DNA of 22,863 nucleotides. Origin: a virus. Positions 21,392 to 22,863 of this stretch are shown here, piece after piece. The stretch is from the IMG/VR virus record IMGVR_UViG_3300023109_000152, positions 1 to 22,863 of that record; one strand, written 5' to 3'. The notes under the pieces are model-generated. The model made no database searches. It was given only the letters and a program-made list of their open reading frames with translations, and was not told the origin of the DNA. Numbering within the stretch: position 1 is the first letter of the stretch; each line of letters opens with the position of its first letter. The position numbers and the translations under genes were made by a program.

Positions 21392-22510
21392 ATGGCAAAA
21401 AAAGAAATGGATTTAGCAGCAGAACTAGCTTCTGAACTAAACAAATATAGTAAAGACCAGAAGGTTGCCTTCTTTTTAGGAGAAGATGATGCACCCACAA
21501 ATGTGGATGGATGGATATCAACTGGTTGTGCTATGTTAGATGTAGCCATTTCGAATCGCCCTTATGGTGGACTTCCTGTTGGAAGGATTACTGAAGTAAC
21601 TGGTTTAGAACAAAGTGGAAAATCATTAGTATCTGCTCACCTCCTTGCTGAAACACAAAGGCAAGGTGGTGTTGCGGTTCTAATAGATACTGAAACTGCG
21701 GTAAGTAGAGAGTTCTTAGAAGCAATTGGTGTAGATGTAGCAAAACTACTTTATGTATCAGCTGATTCAGTAGAACAAATTTTCGAATTTACCGAAACAA
21801 TCATTGAAAAGGTAAGAACCACACAAAAAGATAAGTTAGTAACAATCGTAGTAGATTCCGTTGCAGCAGCTTCAACTAAAAAAGAGTTAGCAGCTGATTA
21901 TGATAAGGATGGATACGCTACTGATAAAGCTATTATTATCTCAAAGGCGATGAGAAAGATTACCAATCTAATTGGTAGGCAAAAAATCACATTAGTATTT
22001 ACTAATCAACTTAGACAGAAGATGAATGCTATGTTTGGTGACCCTTGGACTACTTCTGGAGGAAAAGCTCTTGCGTTTCACGCATCGGTTAGACTTCGTT
22101 TGAAGAATATGGGACAAATCAAACAAAAAGTAAATGGTACTGATAAAACCATTGGTATGAAAGTTAGATGTCAGGTTATCAAAAACCGAATGGGACCACC
22201 ATTAAGGTCTGCTGATTTTGAAATATTCTTTGATAGAGGAATTGATAACTTTGGTTCTTGGTTAGGTGTAATGAAGGAAAATAAATTATTAAAGCAAGCT
22301 GGAGCTTGGTACACTTACATTGATACTGATACTGGAGAAGAAATTAAATTCCAATCCAAAGATTTTATTGATATGATGGAAACTAAGGATGAGTTAAAAG
22401 AACAAATCTATAAAAAGATTTGTGAAGAAACTATCTTACAATACAAATCAGATTCTAAGGATATAGAAGCACATGAATTAGATACAGCAGGTGCAGAAGT
22501 AGTAGATTAA
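21392..22510 (+). CDS. uvsX: RecA/UvsX-family recombinase
   Basis: A 372-residue protein. Walker A is GLEQSGKS at residues 71-78. Walker B is VTIVVDSVAA. The L2 region (TNQLRQKMNAMFGDPWTTSG, then GKALAFHASVRLRL) is very close to bacterial RecA, closer to my eye than to T4 UvsX. The C-terminus ends in an acidic stretch (AHELDTAGAEVVD). It forms filaments on single-stranded DNA and pairs it with duplex DNA, in recombination-dependent replication and repair. It pairs with the gp32-like gene upstream. Called uvsX for its role in T4-like phages; recA-like would describe the sequence as well. Confidence 0.93.
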   Translation: MAKKEMDLAAELASELNKYSKDQKVAFFLGEDDAPTNVDGWISTGCAMLDVAISNRPYGGLPVGRITEVTGLEQSGKSLVSAHLLAETQRQGGVAVLIDTETAVSREFLEAIGVDVAKLLYVSADSVEQIFEFTETIIEKVRTTQKDKLVTIVVDSVAAASTKKELAADYDKDGYATDKAIIISKAMRKITNLIGRQKITLVFTNQLRQKMNAMFGDPWTTSGGKALAFHASVRLRLKNMGQIKQKVNGTDKTIGMKVRCQVIKNRMGPPLRSADFEIFFDRGIDNFGSWLGVMKENKLLKQAGAWYTYIDTDTGEEIKFQSKDFIDMMETKDELKEQIYKKICEETILQYKSDSKDIEAHELDTAGAEVVD

Positions 22511-22525
22511 AATAAATAATAAGTT

Positions 22526-22765
22526 ATGAGCAAATTAAAAGAAATGTTAAAGACATCTGCTTCGGCAGATAAGGCAAAAGCCCTTCTTACATTGGAGTTG
22601 TTAGAGAAACATCCCGCAGGAATCGGAGACCATTCAACTGGTGATTTCTATGAGAATGCAGAATCGGCACTTCAAATGTTAGTTGATGCAGATGATAGAT
22701 TAGAAGCAATTGAAAAGTATTTCGGTGAATCTAATAATATTAACTACACAACTACAACTACATAA
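22526..22765 (+). CDS. Small conserved protein of the recombination cluster
   Basis: A 79-residue, helical, acidic protein. LLTLELLEKHPAGIGDHSTG, then ALQMLVDADDRLEAIEKYFG, is a pattern conserved in small proteins beside replication genes of marine T4-like phages. The stop codon overlaps the next start (TAATG), so the two are translationally linked. The last residues are a run of Thr codons. No function is assigned that I know of. Confidence 0.72.
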   Translation: MSKLKEMLKTSASADKAKALLTLELLEKHPAGIGDHSTGDFYENAESALQMLVDADDRLEAIEKYFGESNNINYTTTTT

Positions 22766-22863
22766 TGAAAGGACTCTACAAAGATATCCTCAGCGAAGTA
22801 AGTGAGGAACATAAGACTAATCATCTTCGTGAAAGGAATAGTAGGGTTATGATTATTGATGGA
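22765..22863 (+). CDS. Start of a replication gene, possibly a 5'-3' exonuclease (T4 RNase H-like) (3' partial)
   Basis: Only 33 residues are inside the window. They read as a helical lead-in (MKGLYKDILSEVSEEHK) followed by RERNSRVMIIDG. The last segment, a basic stretch leading to a hydrophobic strand ending in Asp-Gly, is how the T4 RNase H / FEN-type nucleases begin, where this Asp binds a metal ion. Other enzymes start in this way too. The start overlaps the previous stop codon by one base. Confidence 0.5.
   Translation, partial: MKGLYKDILSEVSEEHKTNHLRERNSRVMIIDG

Noticed and set aside
1-22863. tRNA genes, CRISPR arrays, insertion sequences, attachment sites or a defence system
   Set aside because: No cloverleaf-like set of arms, regular direct repeats, transposase-like frames or known defence domains were seen by eye. 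A tRNA search program was not available.

Overview
The window is a piece of an AT-rich tailed-phage genome of the T4-like (contractile-tail, myovirus) kind. All recognisable genes are on the + strand. Sheath, tube, a gp26-type protein, tape measure and baseplate genes lie close to gp32-like and RecA/UvsX-like genes, as in marine T4-like phages. The likely host is a member of the Bacteroidota: three promoters match the Bacteroidota consensus (TTTGG or TTAGG, exactly 19 nt, then TATATTTG), and most start codons follow A-rich leaders without a clear Shine-Dalgarno sequence. The host assignment is an inference.

Layout. Bases 2-2052 hold the end of a tail fibre with a C-terminal peptidase_S74 chaperone domain and two small structural-type genes. 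Bases 2126-4961 hold the tail sheath (gp18) and tail tube (gp19), followed by a strong terminator. Bases 5075-6041 hold a gp26-type protein and an overlapping gp51-like frame, joined at a seven-T run that looks like a programmed frameshift, as in tail assembly chaperone pairs. Bases 6100-13340 hold a small gene, the tape measure protein, and a tightly packed baseplate series (tube-initiator-like, gp53/LysM-like, hub-like, one conserved unknown).

Bases 13377-14645 encode a very compact family A DNA polymerase behind its own host-type promoter. Bases 14675-18803 return to late-type genes: a 642-aa protein with a possible nuclease-like core, a conserved unknown, an L,D-transpeptidase-like protein with an EF-hand-like loop, an adhesin-like protein and two small paralogues. 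A flavin-dependent tryptophan halogenase (18804-20336) ends this unit. A 229-bp control region with two tandem host-type promoters and one late-type motif precedes the gp32-like protein, the RecA/UvsX-like recombinase, a small conserved gene, and the start of what may be a 5'-3' exonuclease.

Two promoter classes can be read from the sequence. Host-type elements serve the polymerase and recombination genes. A recurring ATATTTATA motif, 30-75 nt before start codons, serves mostly virion genes and is the candidate late promoter. The most notable points are the predicted frameshift, the reduced polymerase with a changed steric-gate position, the two-class promoter system, and the halogenase apparently carried in a late transcription unit. 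No tRNA, CRISPR array, insertion sequence or attachment site was seen. The longest stretch without a confident gene is 20337-20565.
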